Under the pieces are notes generated by a model. It was given only the letters and a program-made list of their open reading frames with translations, did not search any database and was not told the origin of the DNA. This document shows, one piece after another, positions 12,701-28,300 of a DNA stretch of 64,000 nucleotides. This stretch comes from Bagarius yarrelli (Eukaryota; Chordata; Actinopteri; Siluriformes; Sisoridae). Each line of letters opens with the position of its first letter. The stretch's first letter is position 1. A program made the position numbers and the translations under genes. The stretch spans positions 572,501 to 636,500 of the forward strand of contig VCAZ01000113.1 in NCBI GenBank assembly GCA_005784505.1, read 5' to 3'.

Positions 12701-15700
12701 GGATGTCCAGCTTTTTCTCACCAAGAGAAGCTCTGTTAATATGGAGCTAGCCCGCACTGTGAGTACCACGACACAGCAAAGTTTCTATAAACCCTGATTT
12801 TTTCATGAGAGTCTAAACAATGAAGAGCTCAGGGGGCATGCAGTCTAATCAAAAATCTAGCTAGATAGACAAATCTACTGAATGAAGAATCTACAATAAC
12901 ATTTAAATAATATTATTTAGAAATAACAGAAATATAGTTTTTGCTAAAGTTTGGGCTATTTAGAGGCTGGATAATGTAATGTAATGTTTTTAGACATAAA
13001 TTCTCAGTGTACTACTGTGTTGTGTAAAATAAACTTGAAAGTGAAAAATAGGCGTGCAAAAGTCTGGCCACCCTCTCATTGGTGTGGATTTGAATACATG
13101 TAGTCACTTTATACTTAATACTAATTGATTGCATTAGAAAGGAAAAAAGAAACAGGTGAAACCAATCATGATCTCTATAAAAAGGTAGAAACACGGCAAC
13201 CTCAAAAAACTCTCTAATGACCTAAAAACTAGGATAACTTCTCAACATAAATTAGAAATAGGATACAAAAAGTTGTCACAAAGCCTCTGTCTCGACAGTT
13301 AAAAATATAGTTAGGAAATAAAAGGTCACAGGAACAGTCCTTGTGAAGGAAAAATTTGGCAGACAATGAAAGATACCTGAAAAGCAAAGTCCAAAAATGG
13401 TTAGAATGGTTACTGTCAAACCACAAACCACCTCCAAGGAGCTTCAAGAACATCTTGCTGCTGACAGTGTCATTGTACATCGTTCTACAGTCCAGCGAAC
13501 TTTGCACAAGGAACAGCTCAATCAAAGGTTGATGAGGAAAAAGGCTTTTCTGCGTACTGCTAGCAAGCAGAGTGGTTTAAGGTAGGCAAAGGATCATCCG
13601 GACAAGCCAACACTGTTTAGGAATAATGTCATTTAGACAGATGAATCCAAGAGTTATTTGGTCAGAACCAGAGGCACTTTGCTTGGAGGAAAAAGAACAC
13701 AGCTTTCCAGGAGAAGAACCTGCTCCCTACAGTGCAAATTCTTAAGAACAATGTTCAAGAATCGGTCAAGAAGTCGAAGTTACCGAGGTTGGTTGTTTCA
13801 GCAGGACAAGGACCTTAAGCATTGTTTTAAATCTACCAAGGAATTCATGCACAGACACACATACAATGTTCTAGAATGGCCATCCCAGTCCCCAGACTAA
13901 TGATTAACATCATTAATAATCTATAGATTGATTTAAAAAAGGCTGTTCCTGCTCGCCAGCTATCAAACCTGACTGAACTGGAGAAATCTGCAAAGAAGAA
14001 TGCTCCAAAATACCTGCAGGCAAAAATTTAAGGACTTATCCATGGCCGATATTGCCCTCCTGCAGAGTTTAGCTTCAACCCTAATCAAACACACCTGAAC
14101 CAACTAATCAAGATCTTGCTTGGTTTACTTGACACTTACAGGTAAGTGTGTTTAGGCAAGTTGGAGCTAAACTCTGCAGGACACCAACCTTCCAGGACCA
14201 AGATTGCCCACCCGTCTACAGGCTGCTATTTCATCAAAAGGTGGCTCTACTAAATATTGATGTCATTATTTTATTGGGGTGCCCAAATTTTTGCACCTGT
14301 CTGTTTTTTTGTTATGATTTACATTGCAAATTATACATTGAAATTATGATCATTTTCAGGCATGCCCAAACTTTTTCATAAAACTGTAGCTTAAATTTAA
14401 ATAAAAAATTATTGATCGCAATAAATTTTCATTTATTTAATGAATTAGTTGTTCTGTGTTGGAGAAGCCAAAAAGCAATGATATCACTGCCAAAACTTGT
14501 GCATGCTCACTTCAAAACGGTCCATTCTCCATAACAGCGTATGTTGGCCAAGGACCGCCCTAGATGGCGTTTTACTGACATTTAAAGCAGCCAATCAAAG
14601 TCCATTTTTATTAGAATCATAATTATGGTGTAATAATGATGTCCCTATAAAAACAAACTGGCATTTAAACGTAGACCATTCGGTCTAGCAATTTCTTCAA
14701 ATGTGCGAGTCTACACTGTAATTTTAAACAAAGATTTACCATTCAACTAATTCTCATAAGTGCTCATTGTCACTGTACTACAGTGGCCTTATTCTTTCAT
14801 GAGGGATTTGGAGCATCACCGTGGCTTTGTCTACAGATGCATTACAATAGCTTTGTTTGCGGACGGATGGAAACCTGCTAGAATCTTTAATCTTGCTGAT
14901 TAATTAGGGGTTAAATACTTCTAGTTATTAATTTGTCTCTCACTGTTAGAATAAAACAAACAATCAATTTATAGACTGATCATTTCTTTGTCGGTGGCCA
15001 AATGTGCAAAATCAACGGGGAATCAGTGTGTATAGGTGGCCTTTAGCCTTAACTTGATGTTTTGATATGTAACTCTGTCAAATGCGCAGCTATACCTGTA
15101 TGTTTTTACATGTATATGTGAACTTTAGTTATTTCTATGTAAAATTAATCAGTAATTTTTTTTATTTTATGTTATTGCAGCTAGAGGATGATGAAACAGC
15201 ATCCTCACTAAACCACAGCATTATGCTGCAGGAGAGACCAATCAAGCAGACTGTGACAAGGTAAAAGAAGGTAGAAGGATCAGTAATTTAAAAAGGATTC
15301 TTCCTGCTGTCTAGTGGTGCAACAGAAAAGTTCCTGACCAATATGTAAGATATTGCTAGCTTAAATCACAGTGATGCCAGTATTCGTGGTGATTGGGAGC
15401 CAATGCAGCAAAATTGACCATGCTGTCTCTCTCTTTCTCTCTCACTCTCTCTTTCTCTCTCACTCTGACACCAGCCATTATTAAATGTAGATATAAGGAA
15501 AAACGTAGATGTTAAGTGGCTATTTGGTGAAAATTGCTAAATCATTTTACCTAATTTGACTTTTTTTTTTCTTAGGGAGGCACTGACTTTGCTTCTAGAC
15601 ACCTTTCATAATGAGGCAGAGTCCTTCGTATTATCAGAGGTAGGATAAGACTAAATTCCTAACAAAATTCTTTCCTGGTATGACCTTCCTGTTGATCAAC

Positions 15701-18700
15701 TAAAGCACATCCTGTAGAATAAAAGTGATACTGACTGTCTGTGTACAAACATTCGGTGCAGGTAGAACTGTTCTACCCACAAAGCTTAAATCTGTCCAAA
15801 TCTGATTGGCTTTACTGTCATGGTTCTGTTTGCAAGCCAAAGAAGGTTTATACTGTTTTGCTCCTTCTAATGCATTATTATTGCATGTTTAGTCACATTA
15901 TTATATTACCATATTAGGTCATTTACAGGTATTTATATATTTTTACAAATAATCTAACACTAATTTGTACTTTTTTTTCTATTGACCTCAAAAGAGAGGA
16001 AAATGAGGAGCTTATTACTAAAAAAATTAGCGTGAACCAACATTATATAAATCAGACGGTGTTACAAAGCAGTTGAGTTGTATTATAGGTGCCACAGGTG
16101 TGTGTAATGCATCGATATACATGTGAAGTATCAGTTTAGCTACTATATCTGTCTGTCTCTTTTTGTGTGTCTCTCGTTGTTTCCTCTTTATTTCTTTTGG
16201 ATTTTTTTTTCTTTTTTGCTCTTTGTCTCTCTTTCTTTACCATATTCCACCCTCTCTCTGTCTCTAGACTGACCTGCAGTTGCACGTGGAGCGCTTGGTT
16301 CAGTCCGTCAAGGCTCTGTGCAGCTCACTGGCTGCTGTGGAAACGCCTGACATCACCTCAGCCCTGAATCAGCTGCCTGCTTGTCCGTGCAGACTGCAGC
16401 CCAAAGTGCAAAAGGTGAACACACAGACTTAATATATGAACTGTATACACTTGCTTAAAAGCCAAACTGAACAAGCTACAAAAAAACCCATGAAGTTTTG
16501 GTCTGCTGAACCACACGCTGCACTAGCACCATATTTCTGTTGGTGCTTCTGTTATAAACAGCCACGCTGGCATTAGCACAGCCTGCAGACGAACTGTACT
16601 TAATGTCTTTTCAAAACCTGTTAACCTTTAAAACCACATCATTAATGCTGCAGAAATTTCCCCCAATGCAACAGTTTCATCTGCTTTCTGCTGTCTGTGT
16701 GTTTCTGTTTCACAGGATGTGAGCGTGCTGGCAAAGAGAGAAAATCGAGGTACAGTTCCCATCATCCTCAGCAGTTTATGCTTAATGCTGCACATCTAAC
16801 CCACTTTCAGAGACTGTATTAATTTATTCGGTTTTAACTGCATCTTAGTGATCCAGGTTATCTTTTGAAAGCTATAAGCGTAATTATAATTATCTTATGG
16901 TTATATAGCTATTTTAAGTTATAGATTTTAGGGCTCTTTAGTGTAGTCTATGATCAATAACAATAAAGTACAAATGCTTAGGAATCTGCTTAGGAACATG
17001 GTATCTCAATGGTTAAGGTGTTGGCCTGGACCCATGACCAGAAGATCATGTGTTTAATTCCTAGCACCACCAAGCTGCCACTGCTGGGCCCCCTAAGCAA
17101 GGCCCTTAACTTTTAACTGCTCAGTGTGATCAGATAAATGTAGGTTCCTCTGGATGTCTGCCAAATGCTGGAAATTTAAATGTAAATCTTTATGGATTCA
17201 TGGATTAAATCCAAGCTTACACTGTGCCACATTAGCCTCGATTAGATCATCAGAGACAAATTTTGACATCCTGAAAGGATTCGTATAATCTTTCGCTAAA
17301 ATCAGTTGGACATGTTCACCGACAGCTGATTAACAGCCGTTGTCTACTGTCAGTTTTTTCCTGACTAAAATTTGGGCAGTTTCAAAAGATTTCAGACACT
17401 TTACTGAAGCGCGACTTACGACCTACGATGACCGTCAAACCGAGAACCAATAGGAGCTCTGAAACAGATGAGCACGACAACTACAAACCACCTCAGAAAA
17501 ATGTCAAAACGAACCTGGTGGACAGAACAGCAAAAAAAAAAACTTTATTACGACATACCATGAGCAAATTTAATGCTACAAATTGTTTGCTGCTAGCTAC
17601 TAATTAGCGTGAAAATGCTATGGCATTGTGGCAACTGAGATCCTACAGTGTGACATAGGGATCATATTCGTACAGTCAGACGAGCAACAACTGCAAAAAA
17701 ACTATTGAAAACTGCTAAAGACATAAAATTTGTGACATTATTTTGTAATAAGGCTTTCACATAGTTTAAAAAAAAACCATGATATTCTCTATTATGTATT
17801 TATATTTTTGAAATAAACTCATTTGGAGTTAAACCTATAATATTTTCTTCATAACAGCATAACAGTCAGTGTAAGTGTTGCGATTTTGCAGCCTGAGAGT
17901 GTTTGTTTGGAAATGCCTCCTGCTGTAAGGGACGTCTGTCTGCTTCTTTGCTGAGATAAACAGGAAGGATGCATGTCTGGCGACAGGATGCACACTGTTC
18001 ATCTAACTGTTCTGTGCTATACACTCTGTAAACATGTGTTCTGCTTCTGTGCAAACAATCTTGTTTTTTTTTTTGTTTTTTTTGATAGCAGAATATACGT
18101 GATCTGATCGATAAATGTTATAACATCATATTAGTCCCCAACCTCATTGAGCTCATAGATGTGATTTGAGAGTATACATAGTGCCTAATGGACATGTAGC
18201 ACACCCAAAATGTATAAATAATACATACCTCCCACCTTCTGGGAAGAATATCAAATAGCCACTTTAACATAGTCTTTCAAACATCTAATATAGCCACAGA
18301 CACAAGCATTAGATTAGATTAGATTCAACTTTATTGTCATTGTGCAAGGTACATGTACAGAGCCAATGCAATGCAGTTAGCATCTACCCAGAAGTGCATA
18401 AGTGGCTTATTGACAATAAATATCAGTGTAATAAATAGGGTATGGGGTTGATAATTACAGAGGTGGGGGTAAATAATGTACAGAAGGTATATGGATAGAA
18501 TATAGAGGTGTAACAATAGTTATAGATTGTGCAAAGATGCATAATGATAAGGTAGTGCAAAGTACAGAAGTGGCAGTGCAGTAGTAATTAAAATACTGTA
18601 TATCAGCTGTTCAGCGCAGAAACAGCCACAGGAAAGAAGCTGTTTTTCAGTCTGTTTGTGCAGCTCTGAGGCATCGGTAGCGTCTGCCTGATGGGAGAAG

Positions 18701-19710
18701 AGTGAACAGTCCGTGGTTGGGTTGAGAGGAATCTTTGATTATGCCTCTCACCCTTTGCAGGCAGCGTTTTTTTGTGTATATTCTTCAGGGTGGGTAACTG
18801 AGAATATACACAAAAAACAAGTGATTATATCCCACATTAACACATTGATTATAACCCACATCAACCATTCACTTTATGTAGCTACTTAGATGAACATGAT
18901 ATGATATGATATCATGTTGCATACCTAACAGAAGTCTGCACAAACATCTGTGCATCAAGATCATCATGTGTATACATGCTAATTTAAGGTAGGCTGCTTT
19001 GTAAACAGGAAGCCAAGCTATATGTGTGTGTGTTTGTGTTATATAACCAAGTCTTTTTCTTTTCAGAGAAAATAGTCGAAAGGTTGACAGCTGCCATCTT
19101 GGATCTGGTGGAGCTTTACTGCAGCACGTTTAACGCCAACTTCCACACGGCTCCACACAGTAGTCGGACCACAGCACCAATTCAGGAGGCAGGCATGGTT
19201 ACTAACATATTGTCTTTCAACATCTACGCTGCCCACCGCGTCCCCATTACCTGGGCTGCCAGGTAAGGCAAACATACGCAAGCGTTTTGCAAAGACAAAT
19301 ATAATCCTTGTGCACAAGCAAGCTTGTGTTTTCTTTAGGATGTTGCATCATTAACTTCCGTACTTCTATATGACATTAGCACATGTGATGCACAAAAGAT
19401 GACTAGCAGATTAGCAGGAGCTGTTTATAATAATATACACAAGATTCTACTGTTCAAAATTTTTTATCCAAGCAGGTTTTTTGTCAACATAGAAAAGCAG
19501 CTTGAAAAAAAACAGTAAAAGAAAAGCTAATGGGGGAAATTTAGGATAAAAAACCAACAATAGTTCCTTAATATACTGACACACACTCTGACACACACAC
19601 ATACAGATGTTCTGGGTTGCACATGCTCTGGTTCAATCCAATGGGGTTACATGCTATTTAGAAGTGTAGAGGAAACCCCTGAAAATGACAAGCCCTTTTT
19701 GCCTCCCACA

Positions 19711-19743
<33 letters not shown>

Positions 19744-22107
19744 TTATTGGGATAAATATAAAACATACAGTGTTAAGCCCAATGCACACACATACCAGTT
19801 ATGGTTCCAACTATCGACATGATCGTTCACACCCCTAGAATTCTTTGCCCCCTCACCCGCCATGTGAATGGATTCTTCCACTCATTGTCCAGTGATGGAC
19901 CCCAGTGTCCTTTGTCTCGCTTTGAAACTGATGCTGTTTGCATATGGCGCTGTCACAAAGGGTGCAGCATGGGAACTCGCTTTGACCTTTGACCCATTTG
20001 GAGGCAGGGTTGGGGGCAAGCCAGGGTGCTAAGCACCTATGCAGTGGTAGTGGATGTCATCTGGTGTCAAAGAAGAATGGGATCAGGTCCTTCTTGCTTC
20101 TGTGCAGCCATGCATACATCTATCTAGCTGTCGTGTTTATTTTAGGCATCTGGCATTTCAGTTAGCTGGAAAATGTTATTCATCCTATTTCCGACTTCCC
20201 CCTGAGAGCTTAACTCCTTTTAAAGACTTTTTACCGGTGGACGTTGACGACTCCATCCTATGTTTACGTGCAGTTATGTTTAAATAATAATAAGTCCACA
20301 CACCTTCTGTCATAATGGTGTGGAAACGCAAAAAAAGGGCAAAACAATAAAATTGCAGTTACTTAGTAACCTGCAAAGCTGCAATAACCTATGATTCATT
20401 CTTAGTTTAAGGACCTTTTGACTGTGTTACACTATTAGCGTATCAGCTTGGCATCACTTAAAAACATTTTCCATTCTTTCTATTAAAACCTTTTCTAAAT
20501 GTATTAAATTAAGTTTTATTACCTAAAATAAAACTTAATTAACTTAAATAAAGATTGATCATCTTTTTTCTTTTATTGTTTCTATTATTAGCTTATTATA
20601 AGACTTGGTAGTTGCAGTTTTTCAATGAAAAATTTATTATATATCTCTGTGACGGTAATCTCTAACTACAACCAGCCAGCTAATACAAGGGTAGGCAATA
20701 GAGTAGAGCTTGATGGAGTAAGAGATAAGGACATATCAGCAGAGATAGTGATATATCATATAAAAGAAAACAACAGAATTTTGGGGAAATGTTATGAATC
20801 CAGAGAAAGAAACATGAGGCCTGGGTAGAAGAGAAGAGAAGCAAAAACTGGCATTTAGCCTACAGCAGTGGTGGCTCAAATGGTTAAGGTGCTAGTTGTA
20901 GAAACACCTGGGTTCAAGCCCCACTACAGGCAAGTCAACCACTGTTGGGTCCCTGAGCAAGACCCTTAACCCTTCCTGCTCCAGGGGTGCTGTATCATAG
21001 CTGACTTACTTACTAAGATGGGATATGCGAAAAATGCATTTTATTGGCTCTGTATATGTACCTTGGACAATGAAGCATCAGGGTTATAGTCGGGACTATG
21101 CGTCAGAAAGCTAAGTTTAATTATTGAGTAAAGGTTTAGCATTCGCACATTAACACTTGTTACTGTGTAAACATTTTAAGCAAGTTCAAAGCATTGTCTT
21201 TCTCCTGTTTACAGTTATGAGGGGTTCTTTCTTTCGTGCTCCCTTACCCATGGGGGAAACGAACTGTGTGCCCCCCAGCATACAAGCAAACAGTCGGTCA
21301 GCAAATACCTCTTCCATCTGGTGGTCTGGGACCAAAGGTAAGCATCACATAAAGCTCTCAGAGCTAAAATTTTATCTATATAGTATCTTCTTGGATGGCA
21401 TTTCTGTAGAAACCTGTTAAATGTTCTATTTGGAACCTGAAATAAGAACTAGAGCAGCATCCTGTGGATGTTTTCTCTCTGTCTACACTTTTACATCTAA
21501 TGTATCATCTGGCGATGGTGTGGGAGGACTATACCTTTCACTGGGCCTGTCAGTGTAATCTAAATGCCCAGATAAATGCTTATATATTTAGGTTTTTTTT
21601 TCCATTAGCCATATTAGTTTGTTTTAAATGGCTTGATTTGCATAATCTGTCTCTGTATGTGTCACCAGCTATTGATATTTAGTCACAGCTCCTTAAAGAG
21701 CAAAAGAGTATTTCCTGTACAGTGAATGCAAATTTTCATAACAATTTGGCCTTGATGTTTTGTTGTGTTTTTTTTTTTTTATTGTAGTGGAACAGAGTTA
21801 ATTCTGTCAGCCAGTTCAGTTTCTTATGTTCTCAATTGTTAAAAGCAAACTTACAATGAGAAGTTGATTGCGTCTGTTTTAGTCTTTGTAGCAAGCACTG
21901 TTGCAGTAGTGACACTGAACACCAGCTTTATTGCTGTGCGCATGGGGTACCCCTTTTTTACAGAGGGGCCTCTGTAACTATTCCTGGACTTGCTGTGTGT
22001 AATGAATGTCCATCATCTTTAAATTGGCTTTGACCAGCTGCTGTATGTATGTACATACTGTAAATATGTATCTATATTTATAGATGTATATATATATATT
22101 AATATTA

Positions 22108-22167
<60 letters not shown>

Positions 22168-22246
22168 AGATATATATATATATGTGGGTATGTATATATA
22201 TAGATATATATATATTATAGATTATATGTATGTATGTATATGTATG

Positions 22247-22277
<31 letters not shown>

Positions 22278-22296
22278 CTATGTAATATATATAATA

Positions 22297-22346
<50 letters not shown>

Positions 22347-22348
22347 TG

Positions 22349-22384
<36 letters not shown>

Positions 22385-25300
22385 ATATAGGATAGATAGA
22401 TAGAGAGATCTATCTATATATCTTATATATCTATATATATATATATATATTAAGTTAATAATGTTAATAATAATAATGCGTTATTTATAGGCCTCTTTTC
22501 TGACACTCAAGGTACATTATTAACAAGACAATGTTAGGTTAAAAAAAATCACAATGTAGTAGTGATCAGAGAGTAAGCTATTCTAAACAGATGGGGTTTG
22601 GATTAAAAATGTGAAAGAGAGTCACAAAAGTCAGGAGGAAGAGGGGTTTCAAAACTTTAGTAAAAAGACTGCCAGGTAAAACAATGAGATGGATTTAGTT
22701 GAAAGATATAGCTGGGCTATAGATGAAAAATAACCTGATATTTGTGAGATATATGACTAAAGGGAAGAAAGTAAATGATAAACAGCAGGGGCCCAATAGA
22801 CAGCCATGAGGCACACCTTTTTTTACAGGGACTGAATGAGAGTTAAAAGATTTAAATTGAATTAACTGAGTGCAGCCTGAGAAGAATAAATTTAACTGCT
22901 TGAGAGAGGTGTTATTGATACCAATAGAGGAAAGTCTGCCCAGTAGGATAGTATGTAAAATTGTGTCAAAGGCCGGACTCAAATCAAGCAGGTGAGGAAT
23001 GAATAGTAGACCAAAGTTAGCTGCTAGAAGGTGGTCATTTAGTAATTTTGAGGAGTGCTGTTTCTGTGCTATGATGGGAAGAGAAAAAGAAACAATTCCA
23101 GTGGTAAAGGAGAAGCAAAAGATGACTGTTATAAAAGGAGACAGAGAGGGGAGGCCTTTACAAAAACAGTAGAAAGGGGATTTTTGAGTAAGTTCAGTAA
23201 TTTCATATACTGAGGGTAAGGTAAATGCTGAGAGTAAATGATAGGGAAGATAGAGCTGGGACAGGAGAATTTAGAACAGAAGTGGACATAAGTTGATGGG
23301 GAATTTGTTCGATTTTTGAAGAGAAAAATGATACTATAGTTTTGCAAAAATCAAAGTAGTGCAAATGAGCAGGAAGTGAATCTGGGGTGTTGTGAGAGTG
23401 TAAGATGGGAGAAAAGGTTCTTTTAAATTTTTAATATGTGGATTTGGCTTTAGAAATAAAGTCAGAGGATGTTGATTGATCTTTTTGGTCTCTTCTTTGT
23501 TTTACATTGTAGGATTTGCTTCCCGGTACAGATCAACCAGCTACCACGGGAGTCCCAGCTAACAGTAACTCTGTATGCAACTCCATTACCACCCCCTGGA
23601 GGAGCAGAGGACAAGAGCAAGCAGAAAGCCCGCAATATGGAGGCCCTGGGCTGGGTCACAATGCCGCTATTCAACTTCCGACAGTGAGTTCATAAAATAG
23701 TTATTTATACATGTGTATTGGACAACAATAGTGGTAAGCATATCATAAATTTAATGTCCATGGTTTATCTTAGGCCTGGATTATTTGCTATTTGAAGATA
23801 TGCATGTTATTTCCAACCTTAAACTAGTATGAATGTAATAACCATCAGTTCACGATGGGCTCAAAATCTGCTCTAAAATCCTTTCAGTTTTACTAATCTT
23901 GTGCGCATGGTAGTCTTAGTTGTTATAAGATTTGTTTTTCTTATAACAGTGCTTTTTAGATAGCTGACAGTCAAAATGCAGAGATGGCTATGACACAGAG
24001 CCCCTGGAACTAAGGATTTAGGGCCTTGCATTGCTGGAGTTTTAACCCCCAACATTTAAGAGCTGTGTGATCTGAGATGTTTTTTTGCTTTACAGTTTTT
24101 GTTTACTGTAGACTTCTTTGAGCTCTAACCCAAAAAACCTGACCAAAAATTCTTATTTCCCACTTTGTCAAGGCTTTACATACTACACTGTTACTTATTT
24201 GGCAGACGCTCTTCTTCAGGGCGATATATATTTATTTCATTTATACAACTGAGCAGTAAAGGGCCCAGCAGTTGTAGCTTGGTGGTGCACACCCTTTTAA
24301 TTAGCAGTCCAATACCTTATATCTGTCAAAGCCCATCTTCCCCACCAGCTTGTCCAGATGGGAAGCGTCCTTCCTCTCCATGCTGGCTCCCCAGCACACT
24401 ACCGCATAGAATAGGACACCTGCACCAGTCTGTTATAATATCTTTAGCAGTTTTTTGCATTTTGACTTCTGACAGACTATAAGCGTCTATATCCTATCCT
24501 GCACAGTGTGACAGTGTTAGCAGTCCAGTTCAATTCATCTAGCTGTACCCCCAGGTATTTGTAGGTTTACAAACCCATTGATAGTCACAGGTTCCGGTTG
24601 GGGACTCCTGAAGTCCACCACCATCTCCCCAGTCTTGGTTTTGAGGTGCAGGTGGTTAAAGCCACACCATGCAAGGAAGTCCTGGATTGATGTTCTGTAC
24701 TTCTCCTTGTGTCCATGTCTACAACCCACAATAGCAGTGACTAAGTTATACTAGAAGTCAGACATGTACAGGAACAGGACTAAAGAGAGCACAGTCCCTT
24801 GAGACCCTCCCGTACTGCTGACCACAGTGTCAGACTTGCAGTCCCCTGTCACACATACTGAGATCCGCTTGTAAGGTTGCCACCAGATGTAAACCCACTC
24901 TAATCTCTGTCAGTTTATTTTGATGGAGCAACTGATAAAATCCCAGGTAAGAAAGAGGGGGGCGACGCATGTAGGTGATGGCATTCTCCATGCTTACCTT
25001 CTCCTGGTATGCAAACCTAAGAGGGCGCAGTCATGATGGACTTGTGGCCTTATTGTGTTGTAACAGCACCTACTCTATGGTCTTCATTATGTGAGACATC
25101 AGGGCGACTGTGGTTTGAATGTCTGTTATAGAGGGAAGAGAGGCTCAGATGATCCTCTTGGCTGTTTTCACTTTTCTCTGCAGGGTCTTACGATGCAGTT
25201 TCCAAACCAGGCAGTGATGCAGCTGCTGAGAATGCTTTCAAAGTGTCCTTAGTGTCCAGGTGTGTGAGGGCCAAATGAAGGGTTGTGGCAATGGCATTGT

Positions 25301-28300
25301 CCGTGGATTGGTTCAGATGATACGCAAACTGTAATGGGTCCAGTGTATGAGGCAGCAGGATCTTAATGTGCCTCATGACAAGCCTTTCAAAGTATTTTAT
25401 GACGGATGTGAGTGCAACGGGACAGTCGCCATTGAGGCAGGAAACTGTTGACTTTTTCGGCAAGGTGACTATGGTAGCGGTTTTGAGGCATGTGGGAACA
25501 ACGGCGGTGCAAAGGGAAGTGTTGAAGATGTCAGTGAAGACATCTGCTAGTTGTTCTGCACAGTCCCTGAGCACTCTGCTGGGGATTTTGTCTAATCCAG
25601 CAGATTTCCAAAAGTTAACTTAAAGTTAAAGTTCTTTTTACATCAACTGTGGTTAAACAGAGCACTTGGTCACTGTGGTCTTCCTCACTGCCTCGTTGTT
25701 CTGCATCTCAAACAGGGCGTAGAAGTTGATCAGTGCATCTGGGAGGGAGGTGTCACTGTCACAAGCAGGTGAAGTTGTTTTGTAGTTAGTGATTGTCCTG
25801 GAAGTGGCCATGAATTCTCTTGGCGTATGAGAGCTTTGCCTCTCTGATGACTCTGGACAGTTTGGCCCTTGCTGTTTTTAAGACCGTCTTGTCCTTTGCA
25901 CTGAAGGCGGAGTCTCTGGACTTCAGCGGCGTATGCACCTCTGTGGTCATCCACAGTTTCTGATTGGAGCATGTTGTAATGGTTTTGGAGTCACATCAGT
26001 GACATCAATGCACTTGTTGATCACTAATGTTGTGTACTTCTCCAGGATAACAGACTCTCTGGTTGCAGCCTCCCTAAACATCTGCTAGTAGTGAAGAGCA
26101 GAAGTTGCTCGTTTTGGCCGGATTCTCACCTGGTTTAAAACCAGTTTCAGAGGATCTGACCATCTGACGAATGGTCTGTATGCTGGAATAAGCATAACAG
26201 AGATGTGGTCTGAGTAGCCGATATAGGGCAAAGCTCTTTGGTACGCACCAGGGATGTTTGTGTAAACAAGATAAAGTGTGTTTTTCCCTCTCGTCACAAA
26301 GTCCGCATATTGGTTAAATGTAGAGAGCACTCCTTTGAGATTTGCATGGTTTAAATCTCTGGAAACAGGAAAAGTTTGAGAAAATCACTAGTTTAGTCAG
26401 TGTTTCCACAGACCTAGTATACTTTATTTTACTCTATTTGACCTAGTATACTTTATTTTAAGTCCGGATATATGGCCTAAAACCTTTGACAAATCAAATG
26501 TGTGATTCAGATCATCCACTGTGGTGGCCCCAACAGGGAACAGATACAGGAAACGGCAACCAGGTCACACCTTGAATGATGTGTGTAGTGCAGCAATTTA
26601 AAGCACAGCATTTGGAAGATTTATTAATGAATTAAAGTAAAATCACACTGCACATAGGTACGTGCTCTAAATGAAAATAAAATATGGCATAAAATCTACT
26701 TGTCCAATAAGCCCTGGATATCCTAACCCTAGTTTTCAAAAAGTTAGTTACAAATAATTACTTATATGAATGCAGATTCTCATGGTTGTAGTACATTTCT
26801 GATTTTACCTATTCTACTAGGGGCAAATATACCAGGAGACAAATTCCCACAAAAGTTCTCACAAAGACCTCTAAAACTAGATTACCAGAGTACTGATAAA
26901 GAGGGTTAATATTTTAGGTTCATCAGACTAGATTGTTAGTGCGTGAATCGTTTCTAAGAAAAGATTAAATACTAAAAACTGCTCGAATCTAAATTTTATA
27001 GGGACTAAAATATCTACACTATATGACTATAAGGTTTAAGGAAACACACGCAAACCTTTTATTCTGAAGCATAGGATGTATGTATATGTTGTAGCATTGA
27101 GAATAACATTAGTGTTTTCCTGTGTTGTAGCATTTTGACGTGTGGTAGGAAGCTGTTGGGTCTCTGGCCGTCAACACCAGGAAGTGGAAACACCCGGTCC
27201 AGCATTCCCAACTTCAGCCAGCCAGATAGCGTCATCTTGCAGGTCAGTACGTTACACATTCGAACACTTAGATGTGCACCCGGCACTATTTACGCTGCTC
27301 GTTTTCCATTGTTATCCATCCATTTATCTACTTCACCTCACATTTTTTATTTGTGGTTGTGGTTTTTAGTTACGCTATAGACCTGCTTTCTGCCTTAATT
27401 TGCTCATTTCTCTTTGTTTTTCCTGACAAAATTAGCTTCTATTTTTGTGCCAAAATAGATGTCAAGATATTGTTTTCAAATAAAAAAAAAAATGACAGTG
27501 CACACCTTATTTAAATGTGTAATCAATTATGAGCAAACATTAAACCCCTTATCCTCCCCACATACACACTTGTTTTAAATTGTTGTTTTTTAGCCATTCT
27601 ATGGCTATGGCAACATTTATCAGTGGTCTAAATTAAATAATGTATTGTCAATCATAGGGTTTCTTCACAGAAAAAAAGGCTAATATTTAAGGCATAATTG
27701 TAAAAAAAAGACTGACATTAATTACTTAATGACATTTATTACTTAATGTCACCTTGGTGTTGCTTTTAATACCCATAAGCCTTTTTATTTTATCTTTAAT
27801 ACACAATTTAAGATGTTCTTGATAAACTTTGTTTTTTGATACACAGCAGAATAACTACCATGTTTAAGAACCAGAAAACTACCAATATGTTCGACAAAGT
27901 ATGAAGCAACAAGAATTTTGTCGCTGACCCAGATCCGGCATGATGGCGTTGTACACATATGGGTTGTGCCTTGTTTACACTCAGAGAAAGACATTGACAT
28001 TTTGTTTGTTTTGTGTTTTTGTAGCATCATTCGTTGTTGGGATCCTCTTTTAAAGCTGGCAGCATTAACATATCGGAATACATATCGTTATTACGCATTC
28101 TAGGGGGGAAAAAATGATTGATATTACAATTTTTGCCATATCGCCCAGCCCTATAATAAGACTATATTTAGTTGCAGTTAAAAGCTATTTGCAAATAGGA
28201 TTAATTATGACATTTAATTCATTGTCTTATGATCAGAAATGATAGATAAATCTGAGTTTGCTTTAAATAGTTTGACGTTTGTTGCAGTGATTCTTTTAGG

